A DNA stretch of 64,000 bases from Variovorax sp. Root318D1 (GCF_001424835.1 NZ_LMCQ01000025.1:190544-254543), one strand, 5' to 3'. Shown: positions 27,590 to 37,700, numbered from the stretch's first letter. Notes: generated by a model from the sequence alone, not told the origin. Numbers and translations: made by a program.

Positions 27590-28510
27590 ATGAAAATCAT
27601 CGTCTCTCTTACCGACAACCGCCCCGAACCCTGGATCGAAGGCCTCAGGGCCGAACTGCCCGATGCACAGGTCGAGGTTTGGCAGCCGGGCGCGGCCCAG
27701 GCCGACCATGCAGTCGTGTGGGTGCCGCCCCAGCAACTGCTCGACGAGCAGCCGGGCCTGCGCGGCCTGTTCAACATCGGTGCCGGCGTCGACGCGCTAC
27801 TCAAGCTCAAGGTGCCGGCGCACACGCGCATCGTGAGGCTCGACGATGCGGGCATGTCGGTGCAAATGGCGGAGTACGTCTGCCACACGCTGATCCGCCA
27901 CTTTCGCGAATTCGACGTCTACGAGGCCGATGCGCGCGAAGGCCGGTGGAGCTATCGCAAGCCGAAGCTCCGGCGCGACTTTCCGGTCGGCATCATGGGG
28001 CTGGGCGTGCTCGGCGAACGGGTCGCGAAAGCCGTGGCGCAGTTCGAGTTTCCGGTGCTGGGTTGGAGCCGCTCGCCCAAGGCGATCGACGGCGTGAAGG
28101 TGTTCAGCGGCGAGGCGCAGTTCGACGAATTCCTGTCGTCCACGCGCGTGCTCGTCAACCTGCTGCCGCTGACCGACGCCACGCGCGGCATCCTCAACCG
28201 CCACACGCTCGGCAAGCTCAAGCCGGGCGGTTACCTCATCAGCATCGCGCGTGGCGCGCACATGGTCGAAGACGACCTGATTCCGATGCTCGACGCAGGT
28301 CAGCTCGCTGGCGCCACACTCGACGTGTTCCAGGTCGAGCCGCTGCCGGCCGAACATCCGTTCTGGCGCCATCCAAAAATTGTCGTTACGCCGCACGCCT
28401 CGGCGCGCACGCTGCGGGAAGAATCCATCAGCCAAATCGCCGGAAAGATTCGCGCGATGGAGCAGGGCCTTCCCGTCAGCGGCGTGGTCGATCCGGTCCG
28501 GGGCTACTGA
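27590..28510 (+). CDS. ghrA: Glyoxylate/hydroxypyruvate reductase A
   Basis: A 306-residue D-2-hydroxyacid dehydrogenase of the GhrA branch, reducing glyoxylate and hydroxypyruvate with NADPH. The Rossmann motif is GLGVLGERVA followed by SRSPKAIDG, where a basic residue after the second strand favours NADPH. The catalytic Arg sits in ISIARGAHMVEDD, the Glu in DVFQVEPLP and the His in VTPHASART. It starts at ATG 27590 after a weak ribosome site and is separated from the EthD gene by 109 bp of divergent region. Confidence 0.93.
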   Translation: MKIIVSLTDNRPEPWIEGLRAELPDAQVEVWQPGAAQADHAVVWVPPQQLLDEQPGLRGLFNIGAGVDALLKLKVPAHTRIVRLDDAGMSVQMAEYVCHTLIRHFREFDVYEADAREGRWSYRKPKLRRDFPVGIMGLGVLGERVAKAVAQFEFPVLGWSRSPKAIDGVKVFSGEAQFDEFLSSTRVLVNLLPLTDATRGILNRHTLGKLKPGGYLISIARGAHMVEDDLIPMLDAGQLAGATLDVFQVEPLPAEHPFWRHPKIVVTPHASARTLREESISQIAGKIRAMEQGLPVSGVVDPVRGY

Positions 28511-28554
28511 AGGCGCGCTTGAACCGCCCACCTCGTACCGATGTTGCCATTGCC

Positions 28555-28848
28555 ATGAATCCATCCGCCGTCACCCGCCACCTCGTCGTCCGCGGCCTCG
28601 TGCAGGGCGTGGGCTATCGCTGGTCGATGGTGCAGGCCGCACGGCGCCTGGGCGTGCGCGGCTGGGTGCGCAATCGGCGCGACGGCAGCGTGGAGGCTTT
28701 GGCCTGCGGCCCGACTGCGGCGGTCGAGTCGCTGATGGCGTGGGCCCGCAGCGGTCCGGACGACGCGCAGGTGAGTGCACTGGAGGTGACTGAGGTCCCC
28801 GCGCCCGCCGAGCCGCCATCGGATTTCGTGCAGCGCGAAACGGCATGA
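28555..28848 (+). CDS. acyP: Acylphosphatase
   Basis: A 97-residue acylphosphatase that hydrolyses carboxyl-phosphate bonds. The catalytic Arg is in VRGLVQGVGYRWSM and the catalytic Asn in GWVRNRRDGSVEA. It is complete and of family length. It lies 44 bp after ghrA and 85 bp before the HMG-CoA lyase; whether these are one transcript is unclear. Confidence 0.94.
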   Translation: MNPSAVTRHLVVRGLVQGVGYRWSMVQAARRLGVRGWVRNRRDGSVEALACGPTAAVESLMAWARSGPDDAQVSALEVTEVPAPAEPPSDFVQRETA

Positions 28849-28933
28849 ACCGCGCTGCCGAGCACGCCGCGCGCAGACGGCCGACAATTGAAAGACGGCT
28901 TTTTTCTTTTCAGTGCAAACCCAGAGACATGCC

Positions 28934-29854
28934 ATGAAGCTCCCCACCAAAGTCAAGATCGTCGACGTCGGCCCGCGCGACGGGCTGCAGAACGAAAAGC
29001 AGCCGGTTTCGGCTGAAGTGAAGATCGGCCTCGTGCACCGCCTGCAGGGCGCCGGCCTGAAGGAGATCGAGGTCACCAGCTTCGTGTCGCCCAAGTGGGT
29101 GCCGCAGATGGCCGACAACGCCGAGGTGATGCACGGCATTCAACGCAAGGCCGGCGTGCGCTACTCGGTGCTCACGCCCAACATGAAGGGCTTCGAGGCC
29201 GCCATTGCCGCGCCGCGCGAAGAGTGGCCCGACGAGATCGTGGTGTTCGGCGCCGCGAGCGAGGCTTTCAGCCAGAAGAACATCAACTGCTCGATCGCCG
29301 AGAGCATCGAGCGCTTCGCGCCCGTGGTGGCCGCGGCGCGCGAAAAAGGCATCGACGTGCGCGGCGCCATGTCGTGCACGGTGGGCTGTCCGTACGAAGG
29401 CGAGATCGCACCCGAACGTGTGGGCATGCTGGCGAAGCTGATGAAGGACATCGGCGTGCAGCGCGTTGACGTGGCCGACACCATCGGCGTGGGCTCGCCG
29501 CGCAAGGTTCAGGCCGCCATCGAGGCCACGCTGGCGCACTTCGGGGTGGACCACATTTCGGGCCACTTCCACGACACCTACGGCCAGGCGCTGGTCAACA
29601 CGCTGGCCTCGCTGGAGCTGGGGGTCTGGAACTTCCAGTCGTCCTCCGCCGGCCTCGGCGGCTGCCCCTACGCCAAGGGCGCGACGGGCAATGTGGCGAC
29701 CGAGGACGTGGTCTACATGCTGCACGGCATGGGCATCGAGACCGGCATCGACCTGGACAAGCTGATCGACGCGGGCGTGTACATCAGCGAGGCGCTGGGG
29801 CGCGAGCCGAATTCGCGGGCGTCGAAGGCGATCCGCACGAAGAGGGCCGGTTGA
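28934..29854 (+). CDS. liuE: Hydroxymethylglutaryl-CoA lyase
   Basis: This lyase cleaves HMG-CoA to acetoacetate and acetyl-CoA, the last liu step. The 306-residue TIM barrel has VGPRDGLQNE with the catalytic Arg, the metal-binding pair in GHFHDTYGQ, and the signature Cys loop GLGGCPYAKGATGN. I take the second ATG (28934, MKLPTKVK), where the family begins; an open extension of seven codons exists. An 85-bp gap precedes it, so it may have its own promoter. Confidence 0.96.
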   Translation: MKLPTKVKIVDVGPRDGLQNEKQPVSAEVKIGLVHRLQGAGLKEIEVTSFVSPKWVPQMADNAEVMHGIQRKAGVRYSVLTPNMKGFEAAIAAPREEWPDEIVVFGAASEAFSQKNINCSIAESIERFAPVVAAAREKGIDVRGAMSCTVGCPYEGEIAPERVGMLAKLMKDIGVQRVDVADTIGVGSPRKVQAAIEATLAHFGVDHISGHFHDTYGQALVNTLASLELGVWNFQSSSAGLGGCPYAKGATGNVATEDVVYMLHGMGIETGIDLDKLIDAGVYISEALGREPNSRASKAIRTKRAG

Positions 29855-29884
29855 TGGGCGCCCCGGAAACCATGGGACCCTGTG

Positions 29885-30373
29885 ATGTGCGGCGCTGAAC
29901 TTCATTCGCTGCCCGAAGGCGTGCAGCGTGTCTCCCGCATGCTGCAGGACGCGGGCCATCCCCATTTGCCGCGCATGCTCGACGACGCCTGCCGCACGGC
30001 CCAGCAGGCGGCGGATGCGCTCGGCATCCTGGTCGGGCAGATCGCCAAGAGCATCATCTTCCGGCGCAAGAGCGACGACGTGGCGGTGCTGGTCATCACC
30101 TCGGGCGACAAGCGGGTCGACGAGAAAAAGGTCGATGCGCTGGTTGGCAAGACCGGCCGCGCCGATGCCGAATTCGTGAAGGCGCGCACCGGCTTCACCA
30201 TCGGCGGGGTGTCGCCGGTGGCGCATGCCACGCCGCCCGTGGTGCTGATCGACCGCGAGCTGTTCCGCTTCGAAGAGATCTGGGCGGCCGCGGGCCATCC
30301 GCACGCGGTGTTCCAGCTGCGCCCGCAAGACCTCGAAAAACTCACCGGCGCGCCGGTGGCGGACGTGGTGTGA
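29885..30373 (+). CDS. YbaK/EbsC-family aminoacyl-tRNA deacylase-like protein
   Basis: A 162-residue protein of the YbaK/ProX superfamily that clears misacylated tRNAs. The conserved lysine is in GQIAKSIIFRRK, followed by VLVITSGDKRVDEKK and the glycine-rich GFTIGGVSPV. The gene overlaps the next one by GTGA, and liuE is only 30 bp upstream. The exact tRNA specificity (Cys-tRNA-Pro or other) cannot be read. A GTG three bases upstream is an alternative start. Confidence 0.88.
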   Translation: MCGAELHSLPEGVQRVSRMLQDAGHPHLPRMLDDACRTAQQAADALGILVGQIAKSIIFRRKSDDVAVLVITSGDKRVDEKKVDALVGKTGRADAEFVKARTGFTIGGVSPVAHATPPVVLIDRELFRFEEIWAAAGHPHAVFQLRPQDLEKLTGAPVADVV

Positions 30374-30636
30374 ATTTCGATGCCGCGCAAACGCTGGCCG
30401 AACGCGCCGTTGCAGTGCAGTGCTCGGGCGGCGAGGTGCCATCGCCCTGCACCTCGGTCTGCCGCATGGACCGCCTGAGCGGTTTCTGCGAAGGGTGCCT
30501 GCGCACCATTCCGGAGATCGCGGGCTGGAGCAAGATGGAAGACGCGGCGCGGCGCGGCGTGTGGCACGCGATAGAGTTGCGGGCACGCGCCGGCATCTGG
30601 CGCGTTACCGAGGAATCAGGAGACACGCACGCATGA
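30370..30636 (+). CDS. DUF1289 small protein
   Basis: An 88-residue protein with the DUF1289 cysteine pattern PSPCTSVCRMDRLSGFCEGC, followed by LRTIPEIAGW. The four cysteines suggest a metal or Fe-S site (inference). It begins with GTG 30370, which overlaps the YbaK stop, and its stop overlaps the next ATG. The family function is unknown. Confidence 0.85.
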   Translation: MNFDAAQTLAERAVAVQCSGGEVPSPCTSVCRMDRLSGFCEGCLRTIPEIAGWSKMEDAARRGVWHAIELRARAGIWRVTEESGDTHA

Positions 30637-31277
30637 AGCAGATCGACTTCTACCTGGACTTCATCTCGCCCTACGCGCACCTTGCCTTCGAGCATCTGCC
30701 CGAGGCGCTCGAAGGCCTGAGCTACAGCGTGGCCTACAAGCCGGTGTTGCTCGGCGCGATCCTCAAGCACCACGGGCAGCTCGGCCCGGCCGAGATTCCA
30801 GCCAAGCGCAGTTGGACCTACCGCCACGTGCTCTGGCTCGGCCATGCCAACGGCGTGCAGATCGAGATGCCTGCTTCGCACCCGTACAACCCGCTTCCGC
30901 ACCTGCGGCTTGCGCTCTCGACTTCGGACGACGGCAGCATCAGCCGCCATGTCGCCGAGACCGTCTTCCGCCACGTGTGGCGCGGTGGTGAAGAAGCAGG
31001 CGACGCCGCCCGCCTGGCTGCATTGGCGGCGCAGCTGACGCCCAAGCGCGACATGAATGGCGACGAGAACAAGGCGCTGCTCAAGCGCAACACCGACGAA
31101 GCCCTGCAGCTGGGCGTGTTCGGCACCCCAACCTGCGTGGTCGACGGCCGGCTGTTCTGGGGCTTCGACGGGTTGGCGATGATGCGTGCCTACCTGCACG
31201 GCGACACGTGGTTCGATAGTCCGCAGTGGACCGGCGCCGACCAGCGGCCGTCCTTGCTGCGAAGCAGCAAAAACTGA
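30633..31277 (+). CDS. 2-hydroxychromene-2-carboxylate isomerase / DsbA-like (kappa GST)
   Basis: A 214-residue thioredoxin-fold protein of the NahD/kappa-GST branch. The N-terminus IDFYLDFISPYAHLAFE holds the serine that takes the glutathione thiol in place of the DsbA cysteine, and FGTPTCVVDGRLFWGFDG near the C-terminus supplies the cis-proline loop. Isomerases of this group use glutathione in aromatic breakdown, but no naphthalene genes are nearby, so the substrate is open. ATG 30633 overlaps the DUF1289 stop; GGAG precedes it. Confidence 0.88.
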   Translation: MKQIDFYLDFISPYAHLAFEHLPEALEGLSYSVAYKPVLLGAILKHHGQLGPAEIPAKRSWTYRHVLWLGHANGVQIEMPASHPYNPLPHLRLALSTSDDGSISRHVAETVFRHVWRGGEEAGDAARLAALAAQLTPKRDMNGDENKALLKRNTDEALQLGVFGTPTCVVDGRLFWGFDGLAMMRAYLHGDTWFDSPQWTGADQRPSLLRSSKN

Positions 31278-31292
31278 GCAACCCGCCGATTT

Positions 31293-31338
31293 CTTACAAG
31301 CTGAAACGAGCCCCGCGGGTTTCACCTTAATTCGTAAG
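31293..31338. repeat. Nested inverted repeat before the transporter
   Basis: TGAAAC (31302-31307) and GTTTCA (31319-31324) are reverse complements around an 11-nt loop, and CTTAC (31293-31297) pairs with GTAAG (31334-31338) outside. It lies just after the isomerase stop and about 105 bp before the transporter ATG. It could be an operator or a weak terminator; I cannot decide. Confidence 0.4.
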
Positions 31339-31444
31339 CGTCGGTTCAGTTTCGCGAAAGGCTCGGGTCAGTCGCGGCTCCAAGAATGCGTCACGGTCCC
31401 GAATGCCGGGGCCGAACCGAACGCATACACAGGAGACGACGCAA

Positions 31445-33139
31445 ATGGCAGCAACACTGGATTCGAGGGGGATGCCGCATCCGGCCCCCCGGCCCATGTC
31501 CGCGGAGGAAAAGAAGGTCATCTTCGCTTCTTCGCTTGGCACGGTGTTCGAGTGGTACGACTTCTACCTTTACGGTTCGCTGGCCGCGATCATCGCGAAG
31601 CAGTTCTTCAGCGGCCTCGATGCGGGCGCGGCCTTCATCTTTGCACTGTTGGCGTTTGCCGCAGGCTTCCTGGTGCGGCCGTTCGGCGCCATCGTGTTCG
31701 GCCGGCTCGGCGACATGATCGGGCGCAAGTACACCTTCCTGGTCACGATCCTGATCATGGGCTTGTCGACATTCATCGTCGGCCTGTTGCCCAGCTACGC
31801 GACCATCGGCGTCGCGGCGCCCGTGATCCTGATCGCGCTGCGCATGCTGCAGGGCCTCGCGCTCGGCGGTGAGTACGGCGGTGCCGCCACGTATGTGGCC
31901 GAGCACTCGCCGCACGGCAAGCGCGGCGCCTACACCTCGTGGATCCAGACCACTGCCACGCTCGGCCTGTTCCTGAGCCTGCTGGTCATCCTGGGCGTGC
32001 GTACCTGGCTCGGCGAACAGGCGTTCGGCGAGTGGGGCTGGCGCATTCCCTTCCTGGTGTCGATCGCGCTGCTCGGCATTTCGGTGTGGATTCGCCTCTC
32101 ACTGTCCGAATCTCCCGCCTTCCAGAAGATGAAGGCCGAGGGCAAGACCTCGAAGGCACCGCTGTCCGAATCCTTCGGCCAATGGAAGAACCTGAAGATC
32201 GTGATCCTGGCGCTGATCGGTCTCACCGCCGGCCAGGCTGTCGTCTGGTACACGGGCCAGTTCTACGCGCTGTTCTTCCTGACGCAGCAGCTCAAGGTCG
32301 ATCCCACCACCGCCAACCTGATGATCGCCGCCTCGCTGTTGCTTGGCACGCCCTTCTTCGTGGTCTTCGGCACGCTGTCCGACAAGATCGGCCGCAAGCC
32401 AATCATCATGGCCGGCTGCCTCTTGGCCGTGGTGACGTACTTCCCGGTCTTCAAGATGATCACGGCCTACGCCAACCCCGACCTCGCCAAGGCGCAAGCC
32501 ACGGCCGGCGTCACGGTGACGGCGGATCCCAAGTCGTGCTCGTTCCAGGGCAACCCGGTGGCGCGCGAGATCGATTTCCGCAGCTCGTGCGACATTGCCA
32601 AGCGCTATCTGGTGCAGAACTCGGTGAGCTATGACAACGTCGAAGGCGCGCCCGGCTCCAAGGCCATCGTCAAGATCGGCGAAAAGACCATCGTGGCGCC
32701 AGTGGGCAACGTGGTCAACCTGAAGTTCGACGAAGGCTCCGCCAAGGAGATCGCCGCCTTCAAGAAGACCGTGGCCGATGACCTGAAGGTGGCGGGCTAC
32801 CCGGCCAAGGCCGACCCCGCGAAGATGAACAAGGTGATGGTCGTCGCGCTGCTGTTCTGGCTGGTGCTACTGGTGACCATGGTCTACGGCCCCATTGCGG
32901 CGATGCTGGTCGAGCTGTTCCCAACGCGCATCCGCTACACCTCGATGAGCCTGCCGTACCACATCGGCAATGGCTGGTTCGGGGGCCTGCTGCCGACCAC
33001 GGCCTTCGCGATCGTGGCGACCACCGGCAACATGTACAACGGCCTCTGGTACCCGATCATCATCGCCGGCATCACGCTGGTCGTGGGCACGCTGTTCATC
33101 CGCGAAACCAAGAACGTCGACATCTACGCGAACGACTGA
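31445..33139 (+). CDS. MHS-family MFS transporter with a large insert
   Basis: A proton-coupled metabolite transporter of the major facilitator superfamily, MHS (ProP/ShiA) branch. It has FEWYDFYLYG in the first helix and GRLGDMIGRKYTF between helices 2 and 3, with GTLSDKIGRKPII as its second-half repeat. The 564 residues exceed the usual 430-450. About 110-130 residues (near 340-460) interrupt the second half, probably outside the membrane, with two cysteines (KSCSF, SSCDI) that could form a disulfide. ACAGGAGAC precedes ATG 31445. The substrate is unknown, probably an organic acid or amino acid. Confidence 0.9.
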   Translation: MAATLDSRGMPHPAPRPMSAEEKKVIFASSLGTVFEWYDFYLYGSLAAIIAKQFFSGLDAGAAFIFALLAFAAGFLVRPFGAIVFGRLGDMIGRKYTFLVTILIMGLSTFIVGLLPSYATIGVAAPVILIALRMLQGLALGGEYGGAATYVAEHSPHGKRGAYTSWIQTTATLGLFLSLLVILGVRTWLGEQAFGEWGWRIPFLVSIALLGISVWIRLSLSESPAFQKMKAEGKTSKAPLSESFGQWKNLKIVILALIGLTAGQAVVWYTGQFYALFFLTQQLKVDPTTANLMIAASLLLGTPFFVVFGTLSDKIGRKPIIMAGCLLAVVTYFPVFKMITAYANPDLAKAQATAGVTVTADPKSCSFQGNPVAREIDFRSSCDIAKRYLVQNSVSYDNVEGAPGSKAIVKIGEKTIVAPVGNVVNLKFDEGSAKEIAAFKKTVADDLKVAGYPAKADPAKMNKVMVVALLFWLVLLVTMVYGPIAAMLVELFPTRIRYTSMSLPYHIGNGWFGGLLPTTAFAIVATTGNMYNGLWYPIIIAGITLVVGTLFIRETKNVDIYAND

Positions 33140-33185
33140 TCGCGCGTCCAGCAGGAGGGCGGCGCGAGCCGGCCCTCCGTTCAAC

Positions 33186-33220
33186 AAAGGGGCTTCATGC
33201 CGTCGGCATGAGGCCCTTTT
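33186..33220 (+). terminator. Intrinsic terminator after the transporter
   Basis: AAAGGGGCTTCATGCC-GTC-GGCATGAGGCCCTTTT folds into a long, nearly perfect stem with a 3-nt loop and ends in four T. It lies 46 bp after the transporter stop and before the small membrane protein gene. Confidence 0.9.
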
Positions 33221-33260
33221 CTTGAACCCTCACATCCTCATCATTCAGGAGACAAACCCC

Positions 33261-33428
33261 ATGTGGAAACTCGTTGTCGGCTTCGTCGTGTTCGCTGCTG
33301 TCGCTCTGTTCGTGATCTCCAAGGGCGGAGACAAGATCGACATGTCGGGCGAAAAGCACGGGGGCGATGCGGTGCACGAGCCTGCACCTGCGCCGGCACC
33401 CGCGCCCGCGCCCGCCGCACCCAAGTAA
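33261..33428 (+). CDS. Small membrane-anchored Pro-Ala tail protein
   Basis: A 55-residue protein with one N-terminal hydrophobic segment (residues 3-20) and a C-terminal PAPAPAPAPA run, joined by a charged linker with histidines. It has a good ribosome site (AGGAGAC) 12 nt before ATG 33261. I do not recognise the family. The low-complexity tail suggests a periplasmic spacer. It is separate from the transporter because of the terminator. Confidence 0.65.
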   Translation: MWKLVVGFVVFAAVALFVISKGGDKIDMSGEKHGGDAVHEPAPAPAPAPAPAAPK

Positions 33429-33473
33429 GCAACAGCCCAAGGCGCGGCGGGGCGTCCAGCGACGCCGGCGGTC

Positions 33474-34580
33474 TTAGCGCTTGAACCGGCCGTCGCTGAT
33501 GATCGCCAGGTCGGCGAAATCGATGCCCGAATGATCCTGCGGCGAATAGCTCACCTCAAGGCCGCCGAGGTCGTAGGCGCGAAGGCTTTCGAGCGCCGCG
33601 AGCACCTTGGCGCGCGTCGGTTTGGGCCCGGCGCGGCGCAGCGCCTCCACCAGCACCTTGGCCGCGGCAAAGCCTTCGAGCGTGGCCGGTGAGAGTTCCG
33701 TCTGGCCCTTGGCCTGCGCCAGCGCAAGGGCTTCCTTGACCATGGGATAGCTGATGGAGCGCTCGTTCGGGAACACCTGCGTCACGATCACGCCCTTGCT
33801 TGCATCGCCCAGCTGCTTGATGAACCCCGATGCGGCGTTGTTCGACAAGGTGACCACCTGCGCGGCGGACCCCGAGGCGCGCAGCGCCTTGATGCCTTCG
33901 ACCACGGCTGCGCCCGAGCCGATCCAAAGCACGGCTTGCGCATTGGCCTCCTTGATGGTCGGCACGATGGTCTTGTAGTCGGGCTTTTCGCGGTCGGCCG
34001 GCACGGTCACCACGGGTTTGGCCTGCGCCTTGGCAAAGCCGGTCATCGCCCCTTCTAGAGCGTCCTGCCCGAAAGAGTCGGTCACGTGCACCACCGCAAT
34101 GCGGGCGATGCCGGTAGTGAGCAGGTGCTGGATCGCCTTCTCGGCTTCGCGCTGGTAGGTGGCGCGCACGTTGAACACATGCTTTTGCACCGGCTTGTGC
34201 AGCGCCATGGCCCCGGTGGAAGGGCCCACCAGCGCCACGTCGTACTTGTCCAGCCACGGGATGATGGCCTGCGAATGCGGCGTGCCGCGGCTCATGAAGA
34301 GCGAGACCACCTTCTTCTCTTCGATCAGGATGCGGGCGTTTTCGCTTGCGCGCTTGACGTCGAAGCCGTCGTCCATGCGCAGCACCTCGATCTTTTCGCC
34401 GTGGATGCCGCCTTGGGCGTTCACGGCATCGATCACCAGCTGGGAGCCGGCGATGGTTTCATTCACCCCCGCGGCGACCGAGCCGGTCAGGCCCGCCGTC
34501 TGGCCGATCAGGATCTGGGCGGGAGCGGCCGTTGCGGACAGTGCCAGCAGGGCGGCGCAAAGCACTTGCAGCTTCTTCAT
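33474..34580 (-). CDS. Branched-chain-amino-acid-type periplasmic binding protein
   Basis: A 368-residue substrate-binding protein of the Leu/Ile/Val ABC class (type 1 periplasmic fold). The first 23 residues are a signal peptide ending TAAPA before QILIGQ; the body shows GQTAGLTGSVAAGVNETIAG, then VNAQGGIHGEK and the hinge region. The ligand is not predictable. No permease or ATPase genes are adjacent, so it is an orphan receptor. GGAAGA positions ATG 34580 better than the ATG two codons upstream. Confidence 0.9.
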   Translation of the reverse strand: MKKLQVLCAALLALSATAAPAQILIGQTAGLTGSVAAGVNETIAGSQLVIDAVNAQGGIHGEKIEVLRMDDGFDVKRASENARILIEEKKVVSLFMSRGTPHSQAIIPWLDKYDVALVGPSTGAMALHKPVQKHVFNVRATYQREAEKAIQHLLTTGIARIAVVHVTDSFGQDALEGAMTGFAKAQAKPVVTVPADREKPDYKTIVPTIKEANAQAVLWIGSGAAVVEGIKALRASGSAAQVVTLSNNAASGFIKQLGDASKGVIVTQVFPNERSISYPMVKEALALAQAKGQTELSPATLEGFAAAKVLVEALRRAGPKPTRAKVLAALESLRAYDLGGLEVSYSPQDHSGIDFADLAIISDGRFKR

Positions 34581-34753
34581 GGGCATCTTCCAAAAAATGC
34601 AGTTAGAACGTAATCAAAATGTGCTATTTGTTACTTAAAGTGTCTTGAATTGAATCCGTACAAACCCCTGCGCGGCCGCAGACCATGTGACGGAGTGCAC
34701 GAATACGTCACCAAGCTCTCCCTAGAATGTTTGCCCCACCCCCCAAGGCACTC

Positions 34754-37700
34754 ATGACACAGGGCTCCATCCGGATTCGCGGCGCACGCCAGCACAACCT
34801 CCAGAACCTCGACCTCGACATCCGCACTGGTGAGATGACCGTGGTGACCGGGCCGAGCGGCTCGGGCAAATCGAGCCTCGTGTTCGACACCCTCTATGCC
34901 GAGGGTCAGCGGCGCTATGTGGAAACCTTCTCTGCCTATGCGCGCCAGTTCCTGGACCGCATGGACAAGCCGGCGGTGGACAAGGTGGAGGGCGTACCGC
35001 CCGCCATCGCCATCGACCAGACCAACCCCGTGCGCTCCTCGCGCTCCACGGTCGGCACGATGACCGAGCTGAACGACCACCTGAAGCTGCTCTACGCGCG
35101 CGCAGCCCAGCTGTTCGACCGCGACACCGCTCTGCTGGTGCGCCACGATTCGCCCGACAGCATCTATGCGGAGATTGCCGAGCGGGCGGCTGCGGCGGGC
35201 GATCCCCGATTGGTGGTCACGTTTCCAGTCGAGCTGCCGGCGGGCACCTCGGCGGAAGAGGTGACGCAGTGGCTTTCGGCGAGCGGCTTCACGCGCGTGC
35301 AGTTGGAGCGCGAGGTGGCCACGCCCACCGGGCCGCGCAAGGTGCTCGACGTGGTGGCCGACCGCTTCCGCATTTCGAGCGCCGAGCGTTCGCGTGTGGT
35401 CGAGGCGATCGAAGTGGCACTCAAGCGAGGCAGCGGGCGCGTTACGGTGCATGCGCTGGCGGCCGATGAGGCCGCGCCGGCCGAGGTGTGGAAATTCTCC
35501 ACCGGCCTGCACTGCCCCGAAAGCGACATTCGCTACACCGACCCGATCCCCTCGATGTTCTCGTTCAATTCGGCCGTCGGCGCTTGCGACACCTGCCGCG
35601 GCTTCGGCCGCGTGATCGGGGTCGACCTGGGCCTCGTGATTCCGAACGACAAGCTCACCTTGCGCGCCGGCGCGATCAAGACCATCCAGACCCCCGCCTG
35701 GAAGGAGGCGCAGGACGACCTCATGCGCCACGCCGAGGCGGCCGGCATTCCGCGCGACACCCCCTGGAACAAGCTCACCGACGAGCAGAAGCACTGGGTG
35801 ATCGAGGGCACGCCCAATTACAAGGAAGGCAACTGGAACAAGCAGTGGTACGGCGTGCGCCGCTTCTTCGGCTACCTGGAGAGCAAGGCCTACAAGATGC
35901 ACATCCGCGTGCTCTTGTCCAAATACCGCAGCTACACGCCGTGCCCCGTCTGCAGCGGTGCGCGGCTCAAGCTGGACAGCCTGTTGTGGCGCATCGGAAG
36001 CAAGGAAGATGCGGATGCGGTGCTGGAGCCTGCCAAGCGATTCATGCCGACGGGGGCCAAATGGACGCGGGCGCAGCTCGAGGCGTTGCCGGGGCTTTGC
36101 CTGCATGATTTGATGCTGCTGCCGATTGAGCGGCTGCGGCGCTTTTTCGACCGGCAGCAGCCCTCACCCCAGCCCTCTCCCGCAAGCGGGAGAGGGGGCA
36201 AGACGGGGCCCGATCCACTCCCTCTCCCGCTTGCGGGAGAGGGCCGGGGTGAGGGCGAAATTCAGGCCCTCAAGCTCCTTTTCGAAGAAATCACCACCCG
36301 CCTGCGCTACCTGCATGACGTCGGCATCGGCTACCTCACGCTCGACCGCCAGAGCCGCACGCTCTCGGGCGGCGAGGTGCAGCGCATCAATCTCACGACG
36401 GCGCTGGGCACCTCGTTGGTCAACACGCTGTTCGTGCTCGACGAGCCCAGCATCGGCCTGCATCCGCGCGACATGAACCGCATCACCGAGGCCATGCTGC
36501 GCCTGCGCGACGCGGGCAACACGCTGGTGGTGGTCGAGCATGACCCGGCCGTGATGCTCGCCGCCGACCGCGTGATCGACATGGGTCCCGGCCCCGGCAT
36601 CCGTGGCGGGCAGATCGTGTTCGACGGCACGACGGATCAATTGCGCGACGCCGACACGCTCACCGGCCAGTACCTGGGCGGGCGCAAGAAGATCGGCATG
36701 GGTTTCAAGCGGCTGGTGAGCGAGAACACGCACCGGCTCATCCTGGAGGGCGCGCGCGAGCACAACCTCAAGAGCATCACGGTCGACTTTCCGCTCGCGC
36801 GCCTGGTGTGCGTGACGGGCGTCAGCGGCTCGGGCAAGTCGACGCTGATCCAGGACGTGCTGGCGCCCGCGCTCATGCGGCACTTCGGCAAGGCCACGGA
36901 AACGCCGGGCGCGCACGACCGCATGCTGGGCGCCGATCACCTCGGCGACGTGGTCTTCGTCGACCAGTCGCCCATCGGCAAGACGGCGCGCTCCAATCCC
37001 GCAAGCTACGTGGGTGCGTGGGACGCCATTCGCGAGATCTTCGCCACCGCGGCGCTGTCGCGCCAGCGTGGCTATACCGCGAGCAAGTTCAGCTTCAACT
37101 CGGGCGATGGCCGCTGCCCGACCTGCGGCGGCTCGGGCTTCGAGCACGTGGAGATGCAGTTTCTGTCGGACGTGTACCTGCGCTGCCCCGATTGCGACGG
37201 CAAGCGCTACCGCCCCGAGATTCTCGAAGTGAAGGTCGAGCGCAAGGGGCGCGCCTACAACGTGGCCGACGTGCTCGATCTCACCGTGGCGGAGGCGGCC
37301 GCGGTTTTCGAGGCCGACCGCGACGTGCTGCGCGTGCTGCAGCCGATCTCCGACGTGGGGCTCGACTACGTGAAGCTCGGCCAGCCGGTGCCCACGCTGA
37401 GCGGCGGCGAGGCGCAGCGCCTCAAGCTCGCGGGCTTTCTGGCGGAGGCCGCGAAGAGCGCGACGGCGAGCAAGCAGTCGGTGGCGCGCAGGGGCACGCT
37501 GTTCCTGTTCGACGAGCCGACCACCGGGCTGCATTTCGACGACATCGCGCGCCTGATGCGCGCGCTGCGCAAGCTGCTCGACGCGGGCCATTCGCTGATC
37601 GTGATCGAGCACAACCTCGACGTGATCCGGGCCAGCGACTGGTGCATCGACCTCGGCCCCGAAGGAGGCGAGGGCGGCGGCATGGTGGTGGCCGAGGGCA

